Shown: one piece after another, positions 21,097-29,828 of the stretch
Numbering within the stretch: position 1 is the stretch's first letter
Layout of the letters: every line of letters starts with the position of its first letter
Notes under the pieces: model-generated
Databases searched by the model: none
What the model was told of the DNA's origin: nothing
The model's input: only the letters and a program-made list of their open reading frames with translations
Program-made: the position numbers and the translations under genes
DNA from: Gracilaria vermiculophylla
Lineage: Eukaryota; Rhodophyta; Florideophyceae; Gracilariales; Gracilariaceae
NCBI GenBank assembly: GCA_019155205.2
Contig: JAHNZQ020003149.1
Span: forward strand, 331,201-395,200
DNA: 64,000 nucleotides
Direction of reading: 5' to 3'

Positions 21097-22152
21097 ATGA
21101 CCGCCCGCGCGCGCCCCTCGTCCCCCGCGCTGCGTCCCCGCGCCGCGCGCGCCTGCGTCGCCTACGCTGTCGCATCTACCCTCGTCACCATCATGAACAA
21201 GGTCGTCTTCTCGCACGCACACTTCCACTTCCCGTGGTTCACCCTCGCCTTCCAGAACGTCGTGTCCATCCTCGTCATCCTCGCCTCGCGCAAGCTCGGT
21301 TACACCGCCGCCGGCTCCCTGTCCCCCTCCCTGCTCCGCACCATGCCCGTTCCAATACTGTGTTTTGTCTTGTTCATCTTCACCAACGCCCAGTCGCTGC
21401 GTTACGTCAACCTGCCGGTGCTAACCGTGTGGAAGTCGCTGGGCCCCATGTTCGTCACCCTATTCGAGCGCTTTTATTTCGGCGACCGCTTCTCGCTCAA
21501 CGTGTACCTCTCCATGTTCCTCATCGTGCTCTCGGCCTTTGTCACCGCCATCAACGACCTCGAGTACTCCACCATCGGCTACGCCTGGGCTGCGCTCAAC
21601 GTCCTGTCCAACGTCGCTTACCTCGCGTCCCTGCGCGTATACCTCCGCGACCCGGACGTGTCCGCTCTCGACAAGACCTTTCACTCCAACTTGCTGTCCC
21701 TCATCCCCATCATGCCCATGGCCATGCTTTCGGGCGAGCTGCCGCCCGTTATTTCCGCGCTCACAGTTCGTTCTTATGCCTTTCAGGCGTCGTACGTGCT
21801 GTCAGGCGTCCTCACAACCGCCGTCTGCGCCTCGGCCTTCTGGACGATATCTCTCACCAACGGAAGCACCCTCTCGTTTATTGGCGGCTTCAACAAAGTG
21901 CCCATCATCCTCCTCTCCCTGTTCCTATTTGACATGACCATATCCCCGGCGGGCTGGATTGGCGTCACCCTCGGCGTCTTCGCTGGCGTTGTTTTCGTTC
22001 ACGCAAAGTCGTCAACGCTGCGAAAAAGAGAAACCATCTCGCTCAAGGACAAGGATGGCGCTCAAGATGACCAACAATTCGTCGTCAAAACGGCTTCCGT
22101 GGAGGCTGTCTTGGATAGTCCGTCCAGTATCCACGATATTCCGAACCGATAG
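21097..22152 (+). CDS. Nucleotide-sugar (GDP-mannose-type) transporter
   Basis: A 351-residue intronless protein of the drug/metabolite transporter superfamily. About nine to ten hydrophobic helices are visible, starting with ARACVAYAVASTLVTIMNKVVF, followed by PWFTLAFQNVVSILVILA and so on. The motif FIGGFNKVPIILLSLFLFD near residue 265 corresponds to the GALNK-type motif that binds the sugar nucleotide in GDP-mannose transporters, although ALN is replaced by GFN. The C-terminal tail is Lys/Ser-rich and cytosolic. By family it exchanges a cytosolic nucleotide sugar for GMP/UMP across the Golgi membrane. The substrate is unproven; a triose-phosphate-type carrier is less likely because no transit peptide is present. 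Confidence 0.8.
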   Translation: MTARARPSSPALRPRAARACVAYAVASTLVTIMNKVVFSHAHFHFPWFTLAFQNVVSILVILASRKLGYTAAGSLSPSLLRTMPVPILCFVLFIFTNAQSLRYVNLPVLTVWKSLGPMFVTLFERFYFGDRFSLNVYLSMFLIVLSAFVTAINDLEYSTIGYAWAALNVLSNVAYLASLRVYLRDPDVSALDKTFHSNLLSLIPIMPMAMLSGELPPVISALTVRSYAFQASYVLSGVLTTAVCASAFWTISLTNGSTLSFIGGFNKVPIILLSLFLFDMTISPAGWIGVTLGVFAGVVFVHAKSSTLRKRETISLKDKDGAQDDQQFVVKTASVEAVLDSPSSIHDIPNR

Positions 22153-22265
22153 CCGCACACAACCCACAAGTTCAGCGCTTGCTCTACGCTTGGCCAGCTC
22201 GCTTTGAACCACGGCAACCTGCGTTTAACCATGCTGCACACCCGGTGCCGGAAACAGAACGCTAA

Positions 22266-23756
22266 TTAGCCCGCGCACACCTTATTGCGCCCTCGTAGAT
22301 ATTCAAACGCTCGGTGCAACGCTTCGAACGACGTAACTTCTATTTCAATCTCGCGTCGATGGCGGCTTTCCGGTCTCACCGCATCCGAACTTTTGCCCAC
22401 GACCAAGTCGTACACCCGTTTGTCAACGTATCGGAGCACGGTTTCGTGATGCTTCTCGCCGCGTTGCTCGAACCTCCCCAACAGGAACGCCAACACCTCT
22501 CGGTGGCGCTCCAAATCAAAGCCCTCCTCCCCACTGAAGCGCGGTTTCTTCCGAAGATAAAGAGCATAACTGTACGCGTTGCAGGCGTCGGCGAGCGGTT
22601 GTAGACAGAGGGAGAAGGAGAATCTGGCGCGATGCAGTCGCTGAACCGCGGCCGTCATTGTGTGAACCAATAGATACATGTCCTGTAAAGCTCCACTTGA
22701 CTGCGTGAGTTTGATAGTTTCTTCGTTTTTTGCGTACATGTTCGGGTCGCAGTCGTTTTCCACGTGCCATGCGCGGTAGAATCTGTCGAGGGAGTAGTTG
22801 ACCTCCACTGCGGAGTAGCGATAATGAAACCACGCCTTGCGACCGAGCGCAATCGCATACGTTTCCACGGCGACTGCCTCGTACGTTCGTTCGCCCCTGG
22901 ATTTGCGCAAGGCGTCCTCGGGAATACGCCTGTCCGTTGGAAGAGACATGGCGCGCGCCTTTTCGTCGTCGTGAAGCACGTCAAGCGCCTCCGAGTCGGT
23001 TTCGTACCCGTAGCTACGCAACACGTTGAGCACGAGCTGCACGGCTGGCGGGCTCCGTCCATCGGGCGCCTGCACAACGTCCGGCAGCACAAGCGGTCCG
23101 CCCTTCGCCATCAAGTAGTGCAGGAGCCACAAGACGCGGACGTTGACCTTGACCTCGTTGGGGCCGGAGCCAGCGACGACGTGCTCGCATATGGTGCGCG
23201 GCGGCAGCGAGCCGCTTTGGACGAGCTTTAGAAGCTGGTCCGCGACCAAGGAGTCTCCGCCGATCGAACGCCCCAGCCCCGTGGTTTGCTCGATGAGCTC
23301 TATTATTTCTGAGCGGTGCAGCGGGTTGAGCGGGGTGACGGGCGGCACGGGCGGCGGGGCTGTCCACGGCTCCGGGCGCGGCAGACCGTGCGGGCGAGAC
23401 GAGGCGCTTTTGGCGGAGGATAAGTCACTGTCATAGCGATTTCGCGAGGACTGGTGCGACGTTGAGGGCGAGTGGGTGCCGGCGAGAGGGGTGTGAGGCG
23501 CGTGGCTTGTGCTAGATGCTGCAGACGCGGGTTGGTTCGCTTTCCGTGCGTAGACGGAGGCAGGGTGCGCTGTGAAGCGGGGCTGCGGGGGGGTTGGCGC
23601 ATCGCTCGAGAGCGAGGGGGGATTGGCGGCGTGAGCGGGCGGACGCGGTGCTTCGGTGCGCGGGGGATGGGGAGCGCTCTGCCGCGGCGCGTGCGACGCG
23701 GACAGACGGGTGAGGCCGGCGAGAAGCGGGTCATCCACGGAAGCGTTCCTGCTCAT
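22266..23756 (-). CDS. ENTH/ANTH/VHS-like adaptor protein (tentative)
   Basis: A 496-residue protein from the ATG at 23756 (MSRNASVDDP); the frame continues upstream to another ATG near 23981 but becomes low complexity. Residues 1-145 are Pro/Ser/His-rich and disordered. From about 148 on the chain is all-helical: IIELIEQTTGLG, LVADQLLKLVQSGSLPPRTI, NEVKVNVRVLWLLHYLMAKGG, PAVQLVLNVLRSYGYETDSEA, then a Tyr/Trp-rich segment and SFSLCLQPLADACNAYSYAL. The KVKxLxLLxxLxxxG pattern is typical of ENTH/VHS superhelices in clathrin-adaptor proteins, hence the tentative call. I see no clathrin box with certainty. If correct it would act in vesicle budding; a fully novel helical protein is the alternative. 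Confidence 0.5.
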   Translation of the reverse strand: MSRNASVDDPLLAGLTRLSASHAPRQSAPHPPRTEAPRPPAHAANPPSLSSDAPTPPQPRFTAHPASVYARKANQPASAASSTSHAPHTPLAGTHSPSTSHQSSRNRYDSDLSSAKSASSRPHGLPRPEPWTAPPPVPPVTPLNPLHRSEIIELIEQTTGLGRSIGGDSLVADQLLKLVQSGSLPPRTICEHVVAGSGPNEVKVNVRVLWLLHYLMAKGGPLVLPDVVQAPDGRSPPAVQLVLNVLRSYGYETDSEALDVLHDDEKARAMSLPTDRRIPEDALRKSRGERTYEAVAVETYAIALGRKAWFHYRYSAVEVNYSLDRFYRAWHVENDCDPNMYAKNEETIKLTQSSGALQDMYLLVHTMTAAVQRLHRARFSFSLCLQPLADACNAYSYALYLRKKPRFSGEEGFDLERHREVLAFLLGRFEQRGEKHHETVLRYVDKRVYDLVVGKSSDAVRPESRHRREIEIEVTSFEALHRAFEYLRGRNKVCAG

Positions 23757-24817
23757 GGCGGGCGGGACAGCGCGGCGGCGAGACGCGGGGGGAAGAGGGA
23801 GGGGGATGGCGGTCGTTGGCTTCCGTCGCGTCGTGCTGTGTGGACTGCGGCTGTGGGTGTGAGTGGGATGGCGTGGCGAGTACGCGGGCCAAGTGCAGCA
23901 GCGGGCGCGTGACGGTGAGGCGAAGCCTTGCAACGTGTACACAAAGGTGGATGTGAAGAAGCTCTGCGGGGGTACGGTCATGGTGTTGGCCACGTTTTTC
24001 AAAAGGTACGGGCGCTTTCCGTGTGTGAAAAAATCAGAAAAGCATGCAAAAGCTGAATGTAAATGAGGTGAGCGTTATGGCTCATACTTTACCCCTGATC
24101 ACACCAGAGTGGTTGGCTTGTGGTCTCACAGCATCGCACGCATCTCATGTTGGTTGGCTGCGACCGTTCCCATGGACAGCACGGACAGAGCTGTCGACGC
24201 GGCGCACACAAATGGGCAGACACGACTGCACGCTGCGCAGCTTTGCAGGCGAAGAGTGGCGCCGGAGACATGAGCGATGCAAAGTGGAGGCCGGCAGCAG
24301 ACCAGCGCTTCCCACCTGCAGGCGCGGCGGCCAGCGCCAAGAGCGCGTTTGAAGTTTTGAACAAGCCTTACGCGCGCGGGGTCGGACACGTGCTGCGCGC
24401 GCCGCGGCGTGCACAGCTGGCAGAGCCGTGCCCAGCTGGCAGAGCCGTGCACGTGATGCGGCGCGGCAAGGGGCGGCGGCGAGTCTCGAGACACGGCGAG
24501 GCGCGGGCGCGAGTCGCGAGACGCGGCGCGGCGGAGGCATACAAGGTTACAGTGAGCCACTGTCGAGAGCGGGGCCGCGACGCGAGAGGGCGGCGCAGCG
24601 GCGCGGCGGCGCGGCGGCGCGGCGGCGCGGCAGCATCGCTCGCGCGCAAGGGGACGCATGCTCGCGCAAGCCGCTGAGGACGGAGGGGCGGGGGGGGTGG
24701 GGAGGTGCGCCGTGGGCGATTTCGCGAGCGCGCGCGACGGCGCGCGCTCATAAGCGGCGGCGCGGCGCGCGCGGCGCGGTGCGCGCGACGGGCGCGGCGG
24801 CGGGCGAGGCAGGTGCC
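23757..24817. other. 5' region between the ENTH-like and zinc-finger genes
   Basis: About 1.06 kb between divergent genes. Composition dips to near balanced at 23930-24350, then becomes GC-only again. A near-perfect duplicate CAGCTGGCAGAGCCGTGC occurs at about 24414-24448, and GCGGCGCG repeats occur at 24595-24630. No supportable gene. Confidence 0.5.
24749..24755 (+). promoter_or_regulatory. TATA-like element of the zinc-finger gene
   Basis: CATAAGC, an isolated A/T island in pure GC sequence about 65 nt before the ATG at 24818. It resembles TATAAAGC at 642 and TATAAGC at 4954, suggesting a shared core-promoter form. Confidence 0.35.
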
Positions 24818-25318
24818 ATGGAGCGGCGCAACAAGGCGGACAAGCGCGACAGCGGCGGCACGCAGCGCGGACTGCTGCACCGCATGAGCGTGGAGTACCT
24901 GCTCAACGGCGAAGCGGGTGGGCCGCGGGCCGCGGCGTGCGGCGGCACGGATGGCGGCACGGACGGTGGCACGGACGGCGGCACGGACGGCGGCACGGAC
25001 GGCGACCTCGGTGACGGCAGTGCCAAACGGAGCGGCGTCGCGGCCAAGGCGGGCGGCCGCTTCAAGTGCTCGCAGTGCGCCGCGACGTTCGGGATGCGGT
25101 CTAACCTGAAGCGCCACGTGGCCACGGTGCACGAGCAGCGGCGCGTGTTCCGCTGCCACCTGTGCGCCGCCGCCTTCGGCCTCAAGCAGAACATGTTCAC
25201 GCACGTGCGCTCAAAGCACCACAAGCTGCGTCCCTTCCAGTGCCACGTGTGCGGCCTGAGCTTCGGCTACAAGCAGGTGCTACAGAACCACTGCCGTTCC
25301 GTGCACAAGCTCGGGTGA
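24818..25318 (+). CDS. Three C2H2 zinc-finger protein
   Basis: A 166-residue protein; the ATG sits in a GCCATGG context. Three consecutive C2H2 fingers fill the C-terminal half: C84/C87/H100/H105, C113/C116/H129/H134 and C142/C145/H158/H163, each with a CxxCxxxF core (ATFGMRSNL, AAFGLKQNM, LSFGYKQVL). Residues 42-62 are a GGTDG tetrapeptide repeat encoded by a 12-bp tandem DNA repeat. The linkers (VHEQRRVFRC, KHHKLRPFQC) are close to the DNA-binding type, so it is probably a sequence-specific nuclear DNA-binding protein. Targets are unknown. Confidence 0.85.
   Translation: MERRNKADKRDSGGTQRGLLHRMSVEYLLNGEAGGPRAAACGGTDGGTDGGTDGGTDGGTDGDLGDGSAKRSGVAAKAGGRFKCSQCAATFGMRSNLKRHVATVHEQRRVFRCHLCAAAFGLKQNMFTHVRSKHHKLRPFQCHVCGLSFGYKQVLQNHCRSVHKLG
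24939..25004 (+). repeat. 12-bp coding tandem repeat
   Basis: About five copies of a GGCACGGACGGC-like unit within the zinc-finger gene, encoding the Gly-Gly-Thr-Asp tetrapeptide. Copies differ mainly at synonymous positions (GAC/GAT, GGC/GGT), so the array is recent but not newborn. Confidence 0.8.
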
Positions 25319-25504
25319 CAAACCCCGCGTGTCACCCCCGCCCCCACCAGCCCCGCTGTAAGCTGCTTACAGCCCGCGTTCCGCGCCACACCCGCCGCGC
25401 AAAGTGGCACCTGCTGTGGCGCTTGTCGCCCCCACCCCCCCCTCCCCTCATCACTTCTCGCCCTCACCCCGCGTGCGCCGCACCCCACCCGCCTCGTTCC
25501 ACCG

Positions 25505-25544
<40 letters not shown>

Positions 25545-25566
25545 CCCCCCCCCCCCCCCCCCCCCT

Positions 25567-25605
<39 letters not shown>
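25505..25605. repeat. Poly-C tract in three runs
   Basis: Runs of 39 (25505-25543), 21 (25545-25565) and 38 (25568-25605) C, separated by single G and TT. The tract lies 80 nt upstream of the PP2C ATG, in its promoter or leader. It is the strand mirror of the poly-G tract at 2067-2175. Exact lengths may be assembly-limited. Confidence 0.9.
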
Positions 25606-25608
<3 letters not shown>

Positions 25609-25687
25609 TCCTTCTTCCAACCCCCTCCATTCACAACGACGCCTCACCCCCCAGCTCCACCTCCCCCCCACCCCCCGCCCCCCCGCC

Positions 25688-27322
25688 ATGTTCCGCCGCC
25701 TCCGCGCCCGCAGCCGCGCCCGCCGCGCTAAGCACCCCTCCCCTACCCGCGCCCCAGACGCCCCCCCTTCCTCCCACCACCTGCAGCTGCAGGCCCCCCT
25801 GTCGCAACCCTCCGCCATCGACCTCCCCCGCCGCTCGCGCACCCCCTCCGACACCACCCCCCTCATCATGCGCTCCCCCTCCCTCCCCCACTCCGTGTCG
25901 CACTCCGAGGTGCACGCCGTGCGCGCCCGCACCGACATCGGCACCCCCAACGACCCCTCCGCGCGTGTGTACCCCGAAACCATCCACCGCCCCGCACCCG
26001 TGCACCCGCCCGACTCGCTCTCCACCCCCGACCGCAACCGCCGCCTCTCGCTGGACGGCGAGCTGCCGCCCAACGCCATCCGCCCCGACGACCCGCACGC
26101 CGAGCTGGAGGAAGAGACGCTGCGCGAGGGTTTGATCGACTTCATCCCCGACGCCTTCACAAAGCCCATCGATGTGTCGGCGTGCTCTAAGGCGGGCTGG
26201 GAGCCGCTGCGCGACGCCACCATGCCCGTTGCCCCCATGCACACCGTCGAGGTGCGCAAGGAGAACCAGGACGCCTTCTGCGCCCTGGCGCCGTTCGCCA
26301 TCGTGCCCGCGTCGCCGCCCGACCCCAAGGGGCAGCGCCAGATTTTGCTGGGCGTGTTCGACGGCCATGGCGCCGAGGGGCGCCCCATCGCGCACTTTGC
26401 GCGTGACTACATCGTGGCGACGACGCGCGAGGCGGCGCCGTCGCTTGCCTTCGCGCCCGCGCCCAAGCAGCACCCCGTGCCGGCGCAGCTGCACCGTGAG
26501 CGGCTCAACGTGCTCAAGGCGGCCTTCTCGCGCGCGGAACGCGCGCTCACCGAGACGCAGCCGCCCATCGACCACGTGTTTTCAGGCACGACCGCCGTGG
26601 TGGCGTGGATGTTCGGGCGCGACGTCTACACGGCGTGGACGGGCGACTCACGGTGCGTGATTGGGCGCGTGTGGGCATCGGAGCAGGGGCGCGTGCGCTT
26701 CAAGGCCGTGGACCTGAGCCACGACCAGAAGCCGACGCGCGCCGACGAGAAGCGGCGCGTGCGCGCGGCGGGCGGGCGCATTGCGCGGTGGCACCGCAAC
26801 TCTGGGCCGCTGCGCGTGTGGCTGCCGCGCGACTGGACGCCCGGGCTGGCCATGACGCGCAGCATTGGCGACACAGTGCTAAGCGAGTACGGCGTGAGCC
26901 CGGTGCCGGAGGTGTCGTTCACTACATTGGGGGCGCACGACAGCTTTATTGTGCTGGCGAGCGACGGGGTGTGGGAGTTCATGACGAGCCAGGAGGTGGT
27001 GGAGTTCATCGGGCGCATGCGGAGGGAGGGGCGCAGCGCCAATGACGCGGCCGAGGCACTGGTGCGCGAGGCGGTGCGGAGGTGGCGGCGAAACGAGGTG
27101 GTGGTGGACGACACGACGGCTGTGGTGGTGTGGCTGGCGCTGGACGACGACGGCGAGGAGGACAAGAAGGCGAGCGATTCGGCGCTGTCGAGACATCGCC
27201 GGGTGTTCTCCATGGCGAAGGCCAAGGTGGCCAAGCACCACTCGTCTGGGGTGCACACGGTGTGCGACGACGGGCACCTGTCGGAATTTCACTGCAAGAA
27301 TGACCTGTTGCAGGGGCTGTGA
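25688..27322 (+). CDS. PP2C-family Ser/Thr phosphatase
   Basis: A 544-residue intronless protein. Residues 1-185 are Arg-, Pro-, His- and Ser-rich with no domain. The PP2C (PPM) catalytic domain follows with its metal-binding motifs in order: KENQD at 191-195, VFDGHGAEG with DGHG at 225-228, GTTAVVAWMF, TAWTGDSRC, DLSHDQKPTRADEKRRV, GLAMTRSIGD, IVLASDGVWEFM and DDTTAVVVWL. All four acidic metal ligands appear present, so it should be active as an Mn/Mg-dependent phosphatase. The C-terminal 60 residues are Lys/Ser/His-rich. The first motif (KENQD instead of RxxMED) matches protist and plant PP2C subgroups. No targeting signal is clear. Confidence 0.93.
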   Translation: MFRRLRARSRARRAKHPSPTRAPDAPPSSHHLQLQAPLSQPSAIDLPRRSRTPSDTTPLIMRSPSLPHSVSHSEVHAVRARTDIGTPNDPSARVYPETIHRPAPVHPPDSLSTPDRNRRLSLDGELPPNAIRPDDPHAELEEETLREGLIDFIPDAFTKPIDVSACSKAGWEPLRDATMPVAPMHTVEVRKENQDAFCALAPFAIVPASPPDPKGQRQILLGVFDGHGAEGRPIAHFARDYIVATTREAAPSLAFAPAPKQHPVPAQLHRERLNVLKAAFSRAERALTETQPPIDHVFSGTTAVVAWMFGRDVYTAWTGDSRCVIGRVWASEQGRVRFKAVDLSHDQKPTRADEKRRVRAAGGRIARWHRNSGPLRVWLPRDWTPGLAMTRSIGDTVLSEYGVSPVPEVSFTTLGAHDSFIVLASDGVWEFMTSQEVVEFIGRMRREGRSANDAAEALVREAVRRWRRNEVVVDDTTAVVVWLALDDDGEEDKKASDSALSRHRRVFSMAKAKVAKHHSSGVHTVCDDGHLSEFHCKNDLLQGL

Positions 27323-28178
27323 GGGGCGGCGGCGACGCGAGTGTTTAACGTTTGTTGATTTGTTTTTGTTTGCGCGCGCGCACGCGCGCGCCTTGCAGAG
27401 TAAAGTGGACATACTGAATCATGGGTGGACACGCACGGATGAGCATGTGGCACCTGTGGAGGGGGTGCGCGGGGGACAGGCACGGCTGAGTCGCAGTCGT
27501 AGCTCAGCAGGGAGGGGCGTATCTAACGGGAGGCAAGCGGGGCAGATGGCGGTGTGGACGTCGTGGGGCGCAGGCAGCTGCCGCGCACACCGTCAGGGTG
27601 ACGGCGCAGGCGCTGCGCCCTTTCTGCGGCAGTTTGCACTACGGCGCGCGCTGGCGGCGGTAACAATGAACAACACATATTTGCATGCATAGGAGCGGCG
27701 CCGCGCCAACGGCGGCGACGGCAGCGGCGACAGCGGCAGCGGCGGCGACGGCATCGACGGCGGCGACGGTGGCGACGGCAGCGGCGACGGCAGCAGCAGC
27801 GGCGACGGCAGCAGCACAGACGGCGGCGACGGCGGCAGCACAGACGGCAGCGGTGGTGGCGGAGGCGGAGGCGCCAGCGGCGACGGCGGCGACGGCGACG
27901 GGCGGCGCGGCACGGGCTGCAGGCGAGCTGCGCATGACGTGCTACACAGGCATCTATCAGCGTGCGGCACTCGTGTCGCTGCCGCACAGCCGCCACTCGC
28001 TGGGACAACGCGCCCACGTGTGCAACCTCACCAGTTATGTGCGAGGCGTCTGCTGCGGCGCGACGCGGAAGGGCCACGTGGCCACGGGCGATTTACGATC
28101 AGCGTTGAGACATTAGAGCGGTCGGCGACGCGGGGGGGCGACGGCTGGGCGTCGACGGTGCCGGTGGGCTCCGCGGCC
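27323..28178. other. PP2C downstream region
   Basis: About 850 nt with a T-rich island at 27340-27370, a GGCGAC repeat tract and no clear gene. Translations across the repeat give poly-Ala/Thr or poly-Arg strings. Confidence 0.5.
27710..27905. repeat. (GGCGAC/GGCAGC) hexanucleotide-type repeat
   Basis: Degenerate tandem GGCGAC, GGCAGC and GGCGGC units over almost 200 bases. Read in any frame it yields Ala/Thr, Gly/Asp or Arg/Arg strings without a domain, so it is treated as non-coding. Confidence 0.75.
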
Positions 28179-28394
28179 ATGGGTAACGACGACGAGGACG
28201 ACGGTGCGGCCGCGACGCTCGGCGCGTCGCACTGCATAACGCTAGCGGACGCGCCGCACGGCCGCCCTGCCGAGCACCGCCACGTCGTGTGCGCGCCGCT
28301 GGCCGACGGTTACGCCGCCGTGCTGCGCGCCGTCGACGCGCTGCAGGCCGACGCCTCCGCCTTCCTGTCGCGCCACGTGAGCCCCTCCGCGTGA
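28179..28394 (+). CDS. Small acidic protein (hypothetical)
   Basis: A 71-residue open frame starting at an ATG in a GCCATGGG context. It begins MGNDDEDDGAAATLG and ends with an amphipathic helix-like segment AAVLRAVDALQADASAFLSR. It ends 17 nt before the convergent methyltransferase-like gene. The balanced hydrophobic pattern and good start context make it plausible, and its size and acidic start are reminiscent of small complex subunits such as GON7, but I cannot assign it. Confidence 0.35.
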   Translation: MGNDDEDDGAAATLGASHCITLADAPHGRPAEHRHVVCAPLADGYAAVLRAVDALQADASAFLSRHVSPSA

Positions 28395-28411
28395 CCGCCC
28401 CCGCGCGGCGC

Positions 28412-29464
28412 TCACTCCTGCACGACGCGCCGCCGCGGGTCCATCAGCTCCGCCATGCTGGGCGTGTTGCGCTCCGCGAACAACTGCTCCACGGCCACCG
28501 CGATGATCTTCATCGGCTGCCCCTCCTCGTTCTCCTCCTCGTTGCCGTACTGGTACACCGGCGTCGGGAACCAGAACGGCGCCGCCGCCGCGTTCATCCT
28601 TAGCACCCCGTCGCGCACCGCGTTGTCGCTGTGCGGGAACGTCTCGGTCACCAGCGTCTGCACGCTGCCGCTCCTCTTCACGTTTTTGAAAAACTTCATC
28701 GCCTGGATCAGCGTCAGCGTCTCCACCAGCTTGTACGCCACCAGCATGTCGGTGCCGTCGGGCAACCGCCCGTCAAACACGTCCACTGCCTCAAAGCTCA
28801 CGTCCACATCTTCGAAGCCCTGCACGCGCTCGCCGACGCACGTCACGCGCACCATGCGGAACTCGGCGCGCAGCTTGCGCACGATGTGCGGCAGCCACGC
28901 CGCGTCGCGGCTGCACCCGACGTCCACCACGTGCATGGCGTTGGTCGCCTTGATGGCGCGGTACACGCCCTTGCACACCAGGTGGAACGGCCGCTCGCAC
29001 CCGATCCACCCCCCGCGCTGCAGCGCCGCGAAGATAGAGCCGCGCGCCTGTCCGTCCGCGCGTGGCGCGCCCGCCGCCGCCAGCCAGTGCGCCGGCAGCG
29101 CCGGCAGCATGGCGCTGGCGAACGAAGACGCCCACGACGACCCCGCGTGCGCGGCGCCGCCCCCCGCGCCGTGCTGCACGCGCGGGAAGGGCAGCGGCCC
29201 TGCTGGCGGCAGCTGCTCCTCGCCGTCCAACGCGTCCGCCGCGCCGCTCTCCACGCCCACGGGCTGCGCGAACCACGCCACCGGCTGGGCCGGCGTGGAT
29301 GGCCGCGCCGGCCGGCGCGTCGCCCGACGCGCCGCTGCCGTCTTTCGCGCCGTTCTGAGGAACACCAGCACGCTCAGGCCGAACATGACCGCGGGGAACC
29401 AGCGCGCGAGGCTGGCGAGCGCGCTGCGCCGGCGGCGCCGGCGTGCGCGGCTTTTGCGACCCAT
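28412..29464 (-). CDS. Membrane-anchored methyltransferase-like protein
   Basis: A 350-residue protein from the ATG at 29464. The N-terminus GRKSRARRRRRR is followed by one membrane segment WFPAVMFGLSVLVFL (about residues 19-33), giving a type II signal anchor as in Golgi enzymes. A Pro/Ala-rich stem follows. The luminal part has a Rossmann-like core: AMHVVDVGCSRDAAWLPHIV (SAM-binding motif I), RVTCVGERV (motif II region) and VDVSFEAVDVFDGRLPDGTD (motif III). The end, NAAAAPFWFPTPVYQYGN, matches the aromatic/Pro-rich closing motif of a eukaryotic methyltransferase-like family of unknown substrate. The role is probably methylation of a secretory-pathway glycan or protein, which is inference. 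Confidence 0.55.
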   Translation of the reverse strand: MGRKSRARRRRRRSALASLARWFPAVMFGLSVLVFLRTARKTAAARRATRRPARPSTPAQPVAWFAQPVGVESGAADALDGEEQLPPAGPLPFPRVQHGAGGGAAHAGSSWASSFASAMLPALPAHWLAAAGAPRADGQARGSIFAALQRGGWIGCERPFHLVCKGVYRAIKATNAMHVVDVGCSRDAAWLPHIVRKLRAEFRMVRVTCVGERVQGFEDVDVSFEAVDVFDGRLPDGTDMLVAYKLVETLTLIQAMKFFKNVKRSGSVQTLVTETFPHSDNAVRDGVLRMNAAAAPFWFPTPVYQYGNEEENEEGQPMKIIAVAVEQLFAERNTPSMAELMDPRRRVVQE

Positions 29465-29760
29465 TGGTGGGGCTGTGTCAGGGTGGCTGTTGCGCGCGCG
29501 GCGGCTCGCGGCCATCGGGTGCGAAGATGGCCATTGTGTGCGCGTTGCTCCCAAGGTTGATTTTGTGAGTGGGCTGCGTGAGTGTGGCGTGATGCTAAAG
29601 TAAAGGAGCGAGAGGAGATGAAGTGCAGGGCGGCAGAAGGGTCGGCTGCATTGGGGCAGTTATGATGTTTACGTGAGAAAAAGACTGCTAGTTCCGTGTT
29701 GAGAAAAGCGGCGTGCTAAAGATCTAAAAGTGGCGTTGTACGGGGAAAAATGGGGCGGCG

Positions 29761-29824
29761 GCCGGAGCGGGCGGCGGCCGGAGCGGGCGGCGGCCGGAGC
29801 GGGCGGCGGCCGGAGCGGGCGACG
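29761..29824. repeat. 16-bp minisatellite, four copies
   Basis: Three identical and one slightly changed copy of GCCGGAGCGGGCGGCG immediately downstream of the stop codon of the C2-like gene (stop at 29829 on the - strand), thus in its 3' untranslated region. Confidence 0.85.
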
Positions 29825-29828
29825 TGGG

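Noticed and set aside
28455..29603. 382-codon + frame opposite the methyltransferase-like gene
   Set aside because: The minus strand shows the signal anchor, SAM motif and family C-terminus; the + frame is a shadow.
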